This document shows, piece by piece, positions 11,806-64,000 of a DNA stretch of 64,000 bases (its first letter is position 1; every line of letters begins with the position of its first letter). The position numbers were made by a program, and so were the translations under genes. This DNA is from Ophiura sarsii (Eukaryota; Echinodermata; Ophiuroidea; Amphilepidida; Ophiuridae): NCBI GenBank assembly GCA_035610835.1, contig CM069447.1:39282057-39346056 (forward strand), written 5' to 3'. Below the pieces are notes generated by a model. It was not told the DNA's origin and did no database searches. It saw only the letters and a program-made list of their open reading frames with translations.

Positions 11806-13024
11806 ATGCTCTGCCTAATTCCGTCTGGTTTCGGTAAAACACGTCACAATATCAATTTTCCTTGGCCAAAATAACAAGAACAAAGTTAACGTTAAAATCT
11901 ACTTTTATTGTTTCCAAAGCGCTTATGTTTGGTTCTAATCCTATCTGAAGATACCAAAAATCTGCTAAATATAATTATAATAATTACAATAATGAATTTA
12001 TAAAGTGCAATATATCTATACGTATTCCGAGGCGCTATAAATACAAACAAAAATGTGAATATTAAACATGGGCATGTGACCTGAACATTACCATGAGAAA
12101 TAACGTAACAAAATTAAATTAAACTTGATATGCACATTGGAACAAATGTGCTTTAAGACGGTCTTTAAAAGCATTACTTGAAACACGACAACGAATGTCA
12201 ACAAGAAGAGAGCTTCACAATTTTGGTTCGCATTAAGAAAATTCTCTATCGCTATACGAAGATAATGTTTTTGCGTTGAAAGAAAGAATTTATGATGATA
12301 TGAGAGTCTTAATTGGCTAATAAGCAGTAAGAAGCTGGTTAATGTAAGAGGGCGCAAGAAAAATATTTCAAAGCCTTATCTTCCTCGAACAGTCAAACTA
12401 CAGTTCTATTAATTCCACACATCTTCCAAATGTCTTACTCAATAATCTTGAGAAATTCGGAAATTAGAAAAATAACTTGATATTGGGTTTCGGAGCCTGC
12501 CAAAGCTATCACGAATCCGTACAGATTCTGTGATTTCCGACCAACAAATGATAACCAGTAGCGTATTAACTATAGTATGATCAGTTAAAGTAGCAATGCA
12601 GAAAGACGCGAGTGTACATGAAGGCGAGAAGCGCACTGCTAATCATATGCGTGACGCGTACGTACGACCAAAACCACGAGCGTGTGGCCATAAACGCGTG
12701 CGTACGCTTGGATTACTTCTGCGCGCGGGAAAACTAAATATTTCTTGCCAATTTGGAAATGGTTGAACTATAGTAAGCGTGTATTAAGGTAAGTTCAATA
12801 TACATAGACATACGGATTTTGAAATGATGGTTTATTCTCTAAATATTTCATATTAAACATAATATCATATATTACGGGCTCGTACGTTGTTTTCACTGAT
12901 TATTGACGCATGTGCAGAAATCCCAAGTTCCACTGGTGGCAAATTGGCAAGATTTGACTAGCCTTGACTCTTACGATGCTTCCTTCAGGGGTCATGGCGT
13001 TATTTTCAGCAACTAAACGGACAC
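11806..13024. other. Non-coding, nothing recognised
   Basis: AT-rich except for a GC-richer patch near 12645-12730 with acgcgtacgtacg-like alternation. No gene is supported. Confidence 0.45.
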
Positions 13025-13376
13025 TTAAAGGTAGATGTTCCGATTTTCAACTTGAAGTTTTCTATTCTACATGAAAGGTCATCCTTAAAAAAGTCGTGTT
13101 CCAAAGTTTGAGTTGCATAGCTCTATGGTTCTTATTTAGACGCACAAGATGCTGTGAGCAGTACCCATTGAGTAGTACACATAAACTATATCGGTGGTTA
13201 ACCACCATTCGCGGTCGGTAATTCAACGCTATTTCATCGATTTCTCCGTCATTATCCCGAATTAGGCAGTCAAATTTCAGTATGAAAATCAGAAACAAAT
13301 ATGAGCTTTCATATGATATCTGTATGTTTGAGAAAATTCAGTGCTATAAAAATGTGATCGGAACATATACCTTTAA
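13025..13376. mobile_element. TTAA element ending TTAAAGGTAGATGTTCCGAT
   Basis: Left TTAAAGGTAGATGTTCCGAT and right end atcggaacatataccTTTAA are inverted copies with TTAA limits. The body (attttcaacttgaagttttc, catccttaaaa, cccattgagtag, ggttaaccacc) recurs at 24650-24870 and 27636-27850, and a short relative sits at 23636-23733. Non-coding. Confidence 0.75.
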
Positions 13377-15300
13377 TGAGCCGTTTCTATTTTGTAGAGA
13401 ATATGATTTTTTCGGAGCTCATTATAGTAATGTATTGTAACGGTACCATATTTACACTGCGGTAGTTATAGCGTAGGCATTTACGGAGTGCGTGCGTTGC
13501 CATGACAAGGAATTGACATTTTGAATTATGGCATTGTAAAAATAATACTCAATTGCCGATTGCAAATCAACAGACTTAAGAGGTATATCACGATATCAAT
13601 GCAGTGTACAATGTAAGGTCTGGATGCAGTGCAACACGCCACAAATGCATATTGTCATACTTGGGCCTTTCACATAGTTTATACTTGTAGAGCATTTACC
13701 AGTTTGTGGGTTTTTTAAAGAAATCTCTAAACTTGCTTACTGTTAAAGTTGAAATATTAAAAAAGGCGTTTTTTCCCTAACATTTCAAATGGTTTTTAAT
13801 ATATTTCAATGATGTCTTCAGAAAAAAAAACAGGACATATTTTATTCTTTATACGTTGGTTTTGGGGCAAAAACTGCATGTTGATGTTATTTTTAAAAGG
13901 CCTATGGATTCTTCTATTTTACAGTAGCAATAAATGCATTGCACATACATGAAATTAGACATTACAACAATTATTGTGTACAAAACAGAATTTTACATAT
14001 ACAATATGTAAGTTTTCTTGAAAACTGATTTTAAAAATCTGACTTTTGGGGAAAAGTGAACATTGAGATTTCTCTTATAAATACATATCTGTCTACACAG
14101 CGTGTGTTCATTTTTCATACTTGAGGGGAAATATCCTAAATGCTATGCATTCCAGGAAAAATGGAAATGAACCAAACTTACGATTGATGATTATAAATGT
14201 TTGGATTTTGATATTATTTTTTTGATCTGAAAATCCATCCTCTTCTCTGTCTTCTTTCGTGAAACCTTTAATGTGCTGCTGCATTTGGAAGTCATGATAA
14301 TGAAAAGTGTGGCGTGTTTTGACCTGTTGCACCGTACGAGCCACTAAGAATTCAAAAAGGTTTGCAACGAACTTACATCCAAACCAAGACGTAGCATTTC
14401 ACTTAAGTGGAAACAAATTAAAAAATTATAGAAAATTCACCATTATTTTTAAGAATATTTTGAAAGAAAACGAAAACGAAACAAAAACCCTAAACAAAAA
14501 ACCGCACGCTTGACACTACCAGAGAGGTCTATTTCCCGTAGAACAGGGTTTTATCGTCACCTTAATATCGTGACTTAATATCGAATCAAGTATGTATGTG
14601 TCTTTTTCGGTATCAGCGGATTTCATTAGTAGCCTATACCACGGAAGAATACCTTGTTCCGTGAATGCATTATCGTTAACTATTTTGTTGTTGAAGACAA
14701 TAAGACATCTTTCCACACTGACGGTACAAAGCTAATTATATTTGCTCAATTTATGATTCAGTACATGCACTAAAAGCGTGTGGGGGTGTGTCGGCTTATA
14801 TGGCAATCATAATCAATCTACAACGCCGGAATAATTCTTTATAGCGTAATTAACGAATTATTAGATTGAGGAGGTTGTGAAAACAGGCTTCTAATGGAAT
14901 GTGCGAATGAATTCCAAAAGTGTATTTTGAATTGCATAAGCCCAGATAATGATATAAGGCCAAAAATGGTTTTTTTTCTCCATTTTGTTCCAAAACATTC
15001 ATCTATAGGCCTACGTAGTAACATAACGTAGTAACAATTATATTAAACATGCTACTATAAATAATCAAGAAGTTACAAATGAACAAACATGACTCTACCA
15101 GCGAACAGCATGTACCACCAATTATCACCAGCTTTAAAGATAGATGGCTCAAGATCATCAACGGTACATGATGTTTGCAGGTGAGTTAACAAACAATTTA
15201 TGGGCCTTCGTGAGCTAGCCAAGGTGTCCTATCATACGGTCCGCACAACCGAATAATTATGTGTTTGTTGTTGTTGGTGTCTTGTAGGGTTTTTGGTTGT
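13377..15300. other. Non-coding; one right end of the CCCTGTTCTACGGG family
   Basis: Nothing coding is seen. At about 14515-14565 the sequence gagaggtctatttcccgtagaacagggtttt ends in cgtcacctTAA, matching the right end of the element at 10181-10438. I could not find its left end. Confidence 0.45.
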
Positions 15301-15301
15301 T

Positions 15302-15320
15302 GGGGGGGGGGGGGGGGGGG
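15302..15320 (+). repeat. Poly-G run
   Basis: Nineteen G followed by a GC-rich stretch to about 15347. It precedes a fragment of the CCCTGTTCTACGGG family (about 15415-15495). Confidence 0.9.
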
Positions 15321-15805
15321 CGGGGTGGCGGCCCGGGTGGGGGTCGACATTTTCTAGAATTAAACAAATGCTAATTATTTTGACAAACTTGTAAATGGTC
15401 CTAAAAGAAAAACGCCCACCGAAAAAAACTATCTGAGAGGTACATCCGCTCGTACAATCAATGACAACGACTTCTTTTTTGTCACCTACTCGGTAATTAT
15501 CTAAATTTTCTAGCCACCTGTTAAGTTTGGGATAGGAAAGTCCTTTGCTGACGTACGTAGCTAAACAGGTCCCGTTTGCATAAATTAAAAAAGGCAACAG
15601 CGCCATTTTATGATGATCACCGGAATTAAAGGAATTTATAGACTTGCATCAAGTGCGTAAGACACAAACAATGACGGTATGGTGTAAAGTGAGAGAATGA
15701 ATTCAAATACCTAACATGAATCGTGAAGTATCATATATTTCAGGCTTGTAAACACCATCCAGCACGTACCTACGTTTTTTCCAGCAAATCCGTGTAAACT
15801 TCAAA

Positions 15806-16041
15806 TAACCCTAACCCCCGAGGCACCTTTTCCAAAGATTCTTTTTCGCGGCCAAATAGCAAGGGGGAAAAGTGCCCCCACTCCCCCGGGGCTCGAACCC
15901 CGGACCTCTGGGTTCAGAGGCAGACGATCTACCGCTCGGCCACAGGGGGAATCCATACATGGGGGAGTATATTCCCCCCTGTATGTGACACAAGCACACC
16001 GCATCGTAGTGATTCGTAGTACTCAAAAGTGTTAGGGTTAA
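15806..16041 (-). mobile_element. tRNA-like element, copy 1
   Basis: On the - strand the core reads TGGCCGAGCGGTAGA (box A-like) and, about 35 nt later, GGGGTTCGAGCCCC (box B-like), as in a Pol III tRNA promoter. The anticodon arm does not fold into a normal 5+7+5 arm, and the T-loop is one base short, so this is not a working tRNA. The ends are inverted TAACCCTAAC / GTTAGGGTTA. A second copy lies 61 bp away in the same orientation. Confidence 0.78.
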
Positions 16042-16101
16042 TGAGACCAAAATTAGAAGAAAAAAAATGAAAAAAGAAAAATAGTGAAAAAAATCGCTCC
16101 A

Positions 16102-16335
16102 TAACCCTAACCCCCGAGGCACCTTTTCCAAAGAATTTTTTCGCGGCCAAATAGCGAGGGGGGAAAGTGTCCCCACTCCCCCGGGGCTCGAACCCCTGAC
16201 CTCTGGGTTCAGAGGCAGACGATCCACCGCTAGGCCACGGGGGGAATCCATGGAGTATATTCCCCCTGTATGTACCCTAGGGCCATTATTTAATCGAAAA
16301 ACTGCCGAGCTTTTACTCAAGAGTGTTAGGGTTAA
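16102..16335 (-). mobile_element. tRNA-like element, copy 2
   Basis: Same structure as 15806-16041, with the same TAACCCTAAC ends, box A-like TGGCCTAGCGGTGGA and box B-like GGGGTTCGAGCCCC on the - strand. The acceptor-side 3' tail diverges between copies. A - strand frame spanning both copies (16392-15811) is a by-product of the tRNA-like sequence. Confidence 0.78.
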
Positions 16336-18498
16336 GTCTCTACCTAAGGCAGACGACACAAACAGCGCCATCACCAATGTGGCAATCATCAAAGTTAAAC
16401 TAAAGTAGATTCAGATCGGCAAGTTGAATCGCATAATCCTGACCTGTATATCCAGATATCTGTGTGTTTGCAATTCAGTATTCTATTTGAAAAATAAAAC
16501 CATCCAACTCTTAATTGATTTGATCTACTCATTTAGAACAAATGCTATTTATATTAATCATACTTGATCTAATATCGCTTGACAGCAGAGCTTTAGTAGG
16601 TTAATGTCACCTTTAAAGGTCGCATCTAAACCAATAAAATATATTTAACAGCCACCCAATTGATCATACAATTCTTGATGTCACACTCTACGTGTATGTC
16701 AAATGATGGGTGTTGTCTTTTTAAGGGATGTTCGCTAATGGTTTATGTATAAGTTGCCATAAATGGAACCATGGCGACTGTTGCATACTGCCTTGAAATG
16801 AATTGTTTTGCAAATCTCTTGTGTTCAGACTAACAATTTTTGGTTTTCTGATTATCAGAAATTAATCCCTAAACTATTCATGTGAGATGACCACGGGACA
16901 TTGAAGAAAATATTTGAAATGTAATCAAGTTTCGAAATTATATTTCAATATGACCGTACGAATTTCGAAAAATGTTTCAAATGAATCATTTTGTCCTTAA
17001 CGCTATTCTCAGTCCGTGTGATCCAGTGTATATCGTACAATATAAAACGTGTTTTTTTTAATTGTACACAATTAAATGAACTCTCAAAAGGTCGTTATTG
17101 TTTGTCTTCAAAAGGAGATGTTCGTTGCAGATGAGATGTACAGCCTTAAAGATCGAGCTGCCAATAACGTTGGTATAGCGCAACATGAATATCATTAAAC
17201 CATTAGCAAAATACACATGATAAAACCGAATATATCCGGTCGTATTTCAGGGATTCCTAAAGCCAGACGTGCTTATTCAAACATCTTCAGCCAACTGTTT
17301 TGTCAATGCCCAGCACGCGGACTTTGTCCCGTTTCTCCCGGTATCGTTGTCATCGCTAGGTTGATTGAACATGAAACGGAATTGATTTTAGCTCTAATTT
17401 ATTACTTCATCTTGGAAACGTAAATACATTTTTGGTTACGAACTGTAATTATTACTACAAATTCGAGTCGGTGATTTTGAAGATTTAACACTGACTACGA
17501 TCGTATGTTATACTAATCTCAGGGCGGTTGTTGAATTCAACATACATTCATCCCCAGTGGGCCAATCTCCTGAGCATGGGACCAACGGCTTAACGACGGA
17601 GTCGTGCTTCGTTGAACCCGAGTATCAATTTGTCCCACGAATGAAGTGAAAGACAGAATTTCACCTATAGCTTGAATCAGCCAATCTCTTACTTACTTTC
17701 GCCCTCCCCACCCCTCCTCCCCTCCTAGAAGATCAATCTGCTATCAAGGTTATAAGAAATTGATTTTCCTTGGATCCGTCGTAACTGAAACACACCTTTA
17801 GTTCAAATCCGGTTACCTATTATAGGGATCAAACGTATATGTCTACGAATTTATTACGATGCAGACACACGCGTAAAGATACCGAGTTAGTTAGCCAGAG
17901 ACTAAACAAAATGGTAATACGATTCTATTGATAGTTAACTATCTAATACGAAGAAATATGACTAAGCTTGACGACTAATGGGAGGAAGTGTCATATTTCA
18001 TAGAGAAATCACTCAATTTAAATTAAGCATTACTATTTGTATACGGCTGTTAGATTTCACAAATATACTCTCAAATATTTGACGATTTTTGACTTTGGTT
18101 TGCTAAGGTGGGAAAATCTGTCGTTGTGATCGTCCTAAAAAGTTGCCAATATGTTAGGACAGTCTTTTTACAGCGCGAAATCCTCTGCAAAGGACGAGAT
18201 TTTACACCAGTAAGAATCTAGACATATAGCGTGACTTTTTCTCTGCATTTATTTTTTTAAATTTTTTATATAGAAAATCAATAACACCTCGTCATTTTCA
18301 AAGCAAAGAGCGGTTCAATTGTATAAGACGGTTATCTGATCTTGTAAACGAGTACCTCTGTCATTATGCAAAAATAAATACACACTTCATTCCCAATAAG
18401 GCCTCGGCAGTATTATGTAATTAAAACTTCGTAGAAAATATTATATTCAGGAATATAGTTTACTTTTCGATTGATCAAAATCAAAAATGGCGGTACCA
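16336..18498. other. Non-coding, nothing recognised
   Basis: AT-rich DNA upstream of TRPC. I see no exon with supported homology, no inverted repeat and no tandem array. Confidence 0.45.
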
Positions 18499-18745
18499 TT
18501 AACACTTTCAAGCGGCAGGCGTCTGCAGACGACAATCCAAAGTTGCACAAAATATTTCAAAAATGTCGAAACTATTGAATTGCATTACCATATTTGGAAT
18601 CAGCATGAGAAATGCACTAAAATAAGTACAAACATGTCTAGTATTGGTTCAGTAATCCTTGAGATAGACCTTGAAAGTTGGGAAAGGATTCTGAAAAATA
18701 TATGTTGTATAATGGGAAAACCAATAGCCGCGTGGAAAGTGTTAA
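18499..18745 (+). mobile_element. TTAA MITE family 1, copy E
   Basis: Full-length copy from ccaTTAACACTTTC to CCGCGTGGAAAGTGTTAA, about 3.7 kb upstream of the TRPC start. Confidence 0.9.
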
Positions 18746-19809
18746 CAACATTTGTGCTTGGATTGGCTCCGTCTTGCACGTAGTATGTATACATTCCCTA
18801 AAACATGTACGCAACATGCGATGTCCCATCATGATTAATCGCATGTCTGCTATTATTCTTTATGGCTGTAACAATCGCGTCAATTTACTCAGACTACATT
18901 AGTGATATCAAGAAAACGAGAAACCAGTTAGTGCAACGTGACGACAACTGAGTACATTACCTAGCATAGCATTTTGGTTATTGTGTTTGTGAATTATTCA
19001 TGTTGTAGCATGCAGGCCCCTGAATAAGTGCAAGTTTCAACCCCCTAATGGTCAAAAGACAGACAAATGCCTGATAAATTATCAAACGTTTATCTAAACC
19101 TTTTGGTCATAGCAAGATCATCTATTACTAATGTGTGTGGAACTAATTTGTGTGGTCTTTAACAGCTACTGTATCTTAATGTTGGAAAACGTAATGAAAT
19201 TGAACCAAAAAGAAGAAATAGCACAAGTGTAGACAGTTTGTAAAACCTGAATTTTCTTTTTTGTAGGAGAAAAATTGATATACCATTCAACACAACCGGA
19301 CGATGAATGCTCAAAGATGGGCAAATAATGCATGACCGTCATATTCAGATGTGTCACCACTTTCTTTAAATGGTCACTATTTTGTAATTGGAGCTTCAAG
19401 TATACAATTGCTCATGACATTACAGTTCATGAGTATATGATAATTACCAAATTCTTACAACTCTGCCTCTGAAAGTTTGATGAAAATCAAACATTGCAGC
19501 CAAACCATGAAATGTTGGATTTCGACCCGTGTAGTACCAGTATATATCAATTTTTTTAAAACTGTATGCATGATGCGATGTCCCATGAGTAATCGCATGT
19601 CTGCTCAAAAAAATAAAATAAAGTCACAACCACAATGCATTGCGTTTTTTGCAAAATGCCCTAATCCTGGTCTCCAATTTGTCTCGGGTCCCATAGACAT
19701 ACGCACACAATCATGGCTTCACAGCGCGTTCATCGTCGGAGCTCTTAGGTTATAGTTTACATCAATCAATAAATTAGTTATCAGTTTCCCTTTTTCTTAT
19801 TTCTAAAAC
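18746..19809. other. Non-coding; decayed duplicated segment
   Basis: 18780-19035 shares blocks with 20800-21045 (attagtgatat, ggttattgtgt, gtgaattattcatgttg), an old duplication on either side of the 19810-20771 element. 19563-19605 repeats the gatgcgatgtcccat / aatcgcatgtctgct block. Nothing coding is seen. Confidence 0.5.
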
Positions 19810-20771
19810 TTAAGGTAGCACACCTCTAAGGGGCGATATCCAAACTCTACAGTGATTTTAAAGCATTTTTCTAGCGATTTTACAACGATATTCCAACGGT
19901 ATTTCGTTCTATTGTTAAAAGCATCGGAAAAAGATCGGTGATTAACTAGAAACCTCTCTACTTATCTGGCGTTAACAATAGAACTATTGTAGTACTCTCG
20001 ATGGCTGAATTAGTGAAGCAGACAGATCAAAGGCGCAAGGAAGGTTGTGTTATATTCTTTAAGAAATACTATAATATAGTATTTCTTAAAGAATATAACA
20101 CAACCTTCCTTGCGCCTTTGATCTGTCTGCTTCACTAATTCAGCCATCGAGAGTACTACAATAGTTCTATTGTTAACGCCAGATAAGTAGAGAGGTTTCT
20201 AGTTAATCACCGATCTTTTTCCGATGCTTTTAACAATAGAACGAAATACCGTTGGAATATCGTTGTAAAATCGCTAGAAAAATGCTTTAAAATCACTGTA
20301 GAGTTTGGATATCGCCCCTAAATCACGTCTACACGCGTTTCTATGCAATATGCGTCATTTTCCGGCGATCAGAACTCGAGTTAGCCACATACGATTTTTA
20401 TGAATATGGTATCAAAATTTAGCCCTGATTCAACTCTTTCAAATAAGATTGTAATTTTTATAACAGTTAGATTTTTCACAATTTCGTGTCGAACCAGTGC
20501 ATGCGAGATTCACGCATTGTCATCCACATGGGACGGGATAACAAGGTACGAAATAGTGCCTCTGTATTATCAACAAAAACTGATCAAATCGATTCCTCAC
20601 GCGCATTTTTCAATTCTACATATTCTCAGCTTTATTTTGGTACCACATTCAGATAGTCAATCTTAATACTTTTACAAATATCAACGTTTCATGCAGCGTA
20701 GCGTTTTATACTATTGCGCAAGAAGAGTTGCAAGTTTTCGCCTGGAACTATTTAGAGGCGTGCTACCTTAA
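19810..20771. mobile_element. TTAA element with a perfect internal palindrome
   Basis: Ends are TTAAGGTAGCACACCTCTAA and the inverse of TTAAGGTAGCACGCCTCTAA, a TTAA-target signature. Immediately inside the left end, 19829-20319 is a palindrome of two 245-base arms around a single A at 20074, with no mismatch that I can find by eye. The remaining 450 bp on the right are AT-rich and non-coding. Confidence 0.88.
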
Positions 20772-21109
20772 GAGCTCAACAAATGCATCGTGTGAAAAAG
20801 GCTTTAGTTGGCTGGTGTTCGCGCAATGCATTGTGGGAATACCTTAATATCTTCTTTGATGTCTGCTGGTATTCTATCTGGCTGTAGTAATTGAGGCAAT
20901 TGTCAATTTCTACAGACTGCATTAGCGATATAAGAGAACAAGAAACCGGTTAGGTCAATGCAACAGAACCCGAGTGAAATATAATTGGTTATTGTGTTAG
21001 TGAATTATTCATGTTGCTGCAGACCCAATAAATATAGAGGCTGTCTTAGATTCTATGAGCTCAAAAAGATAAATGCCGGTTACAGGTTTTCAGAGGTATT
21101 CGTATTTAC

Positions 21110-21570
21110 CTGTTGGGCAAAAAAAGTGATTTTTGTTTTGTAATTAATGTACCATTTTGTGTTAAAATAGTGCAGAATAGTATTGTTGTTTTGTCATTGT
21201 TAATTTAACTCCAACGTTGTTTCATCAATTTGAAAATCAAATTGCTACATGTAATGAAATTAACATATTACACGGAAAATGTTCTCGTTTCAAAATCATG
21301 CGCCCGGAAGCTAATGTGGTATAAACCTGTTGGGCCAACAAAGTGAAGTTTTCTTGCAATTATTGTACCATTTTGTGTAGAAATAGTGCAAAATAGTATT
21401 GGTGATTTCTGTCATTGTTAATAAAACTCCAACGTTGTTAATACTAAGCATGCTAAGACTGATTGATTTTTCATCCATTTGAAAATCAAATTGCTACATG
21501 TATAATGAAATTAACATATTGCACGGAAAGTTTTCCCTCGTTTTAAAATCATGTGCCCGGAAGCTGATGT
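21110..21570 (+). repeat. Two-copy tandem duplication
   Basis: About 21110-21330 and 21333-21570 share taccattttgtgt, gtcattgttaat, ctccaacgttgtt, gaaaatcaaattgctacatg and gcccggaagct. The second copy has an extra block near 21450-21475. Non-coding. Confidence 0.8.
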
Positions 21571-21908
21571 TATATAAACTCAATACAGTGTAAGCCCCAG
21601 CGAAAACGTGTGTTCATTCGCTGACTAGTCATTAGGCATTAAAGTACATAATTCATGTTTTGTAAGTGTAATCACACGGTTATCTATCTGTCTGTGGCTT
21701 AAGGGCTTAAGTAAAGGTAATTTTAATATCAATAAATATCACGACCTTATCTTAACAGCGCTATTTTAAATTATAAATTATTAGTATTGTCCAGCGCACT
21801 GCAGCTGTGTGTAACACATACAAATAATGTTGATGAAATATAGTCACATTTAATCGGTTCACGGCAGATCAGTGTATAATCACAGTAATGACACGCAAGC
21901 GCCTAGAG

Positions 21909-22204
21909 CAGCGGTTCTTAACCTGGGGGTCGTGACCCCCATGGGGTCGTTTGGGGTTTTCCAGGAGGTCATGAAGGAGTAATAAATATAGCTTTTTGAG
22001 GGAACCATTTTAATATTTCGCTCTAAAAAGACTTTAAAAAACCCAAAAGAAACGTTCAAATATGCAATATGTCCTGCTCGCTGCGCTCGTATCATATAAC
22101 TAAGCAGTTTCAGGTTTTTTTCAAACCTTTTTTGGGGGGGGGAGGGGGGGGGGGGCGTTCACAGTACTGACCAAAAATATCTGATGGGTCGTAGAGAACC
22201 ACTG
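21909..22204. mobile_element. hAT MITE with intact 8-bp target duplication
   Basis: Terminal repeats CAGCGGTTCTTAACC and inverse of CAGTGGTTCTCTACG are typical of hAT elements. The 8-bp direct repeat GCCTAGAG flanks it exactly (21901-21908 and 22205-22212). The interior is non-coding and has a G-rich run at about 22133-22156. Confidence 0.93.
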
Positions 22205-22450
22205 GCCTAGAGCTAATGATCCTACCGTTCCGATCCGATTTAAATTTGCATTCAGCTCATTTTGATACCATTTTATTGCGCAATCAGGCAGGCTATGCGT
22301 ACGAAAACCTTTTTTACGTACGTAGCGCGACCAAATTGGCAAAACAACCATTGAATCGGACTTTCGCGCCGGCAACCGGAGTCTTTTTTGCTCGATTGTA
22401 TGTTTTTTGTCGATATATCGACTAATTGCTTTCCCTTTATTATGTTACAG

Positions 22451-22505
22451 CAGAGCTAAGCGGAAGAGAGAACCCTCAAACAAACTCCCCTCTGGAATAG
22501 TCAAC
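22451..22505 (+). other. Probable 5' UTR part of first coding exon
   Basis: A pyrimidine-rich run ending in ttacag at 22450 looks like a 3' splice acceptor, so an upstream exon is likely. The stretch before the ATG at 22506 is open in the same frame. A longer N-terminus spliced from an unseen upstream exon therefore cannot be excluded. Confidence 0.5.

Positions 22506-64000
<41,495 letters not shown>

Noticed and set aside
15866..15960. Functional tRNA gene on the - strand
   Set aside because: Box A and B are good, but the anticodon arm and T-loop do not fold canonically and acceptor pairing needs a bulge.
15811..16392. 193-codon - strand open frame with a signal-like start and repeated RLPLNPEVRGSSPG
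   Set aside because: The repeated peptide is the translation of the tRNA-like cores and inverted ends of two repeat copies; composition and repetition show that it is not a protein gene.

Overview
This is a window of animal nuclear DNA: AT-rich, intron-rich and packed with small DNA transposons. It carries one recognisable protein gene, a TRPC-type (short transient receptor potential) cation channel on the + strand. Nine coding exons run from 22506 to 63411 and join in one frame to 795 codons. All eight internal junctions have GT donors and AG acceptors. The C-terminal exons lie beyond the right edge, and at least one 5' exon probably lies upstream. A TRPC gene with several kb per intron and this mix of mobile elements suggests a metazoan, most likely a marine invertebrate. 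I cannot fix the phylum from sequence alone.

Layout. 1-9686: three diverged direct copies of a 2.5-4.2 kb unit, each with its own private insertion, so the other copies serve as empty sites. 9687-22450: no gene seen. This stretch holds nested MITEs, a pair of tRNA-like elements, a perfect 491-bp palindrome inside a TTAA-ended element, and a hAT MITE with an intact 8-bp target duplication. 22451-22595: first coding exon. 22596-37328: very large intron 1, with duplicated blocks, palindromic minisatellite elements and a chain of TTAA-ended elements. 37329-37967: large ankyrin exon. 43392-63411: exons 3-9 (pre-S1 region, S1-S6, pore, TRP helix), separated by introns full of foldback elements and one LINE remnant. 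63412-64000: the next intron.

The coding exons read like the TRPC1/4/5 branch in the N-terminus and S1 region. The S3-S4 extracellular segment is long, as in TRPC3/6/7. The outer pore carries one cysteine instead of the pair found in vertebrate TRPC4/5.

The most striking non-coding signal is a set of at least six different terminal-inverted-repeat families that all end in TTAA, the piggyBac-type target. One of about 245 bp is present in 13 copies. Several elements abut so exactly that neighbours share a single TTAA. Empty sites inferred from duplicated DNA, or from the opposite arm of a foldback, directly support TTAA, TA, TAA and AAAT duplications for different families. No transposase gene is visible, so all would depend on enzymes encoded elsewhere.
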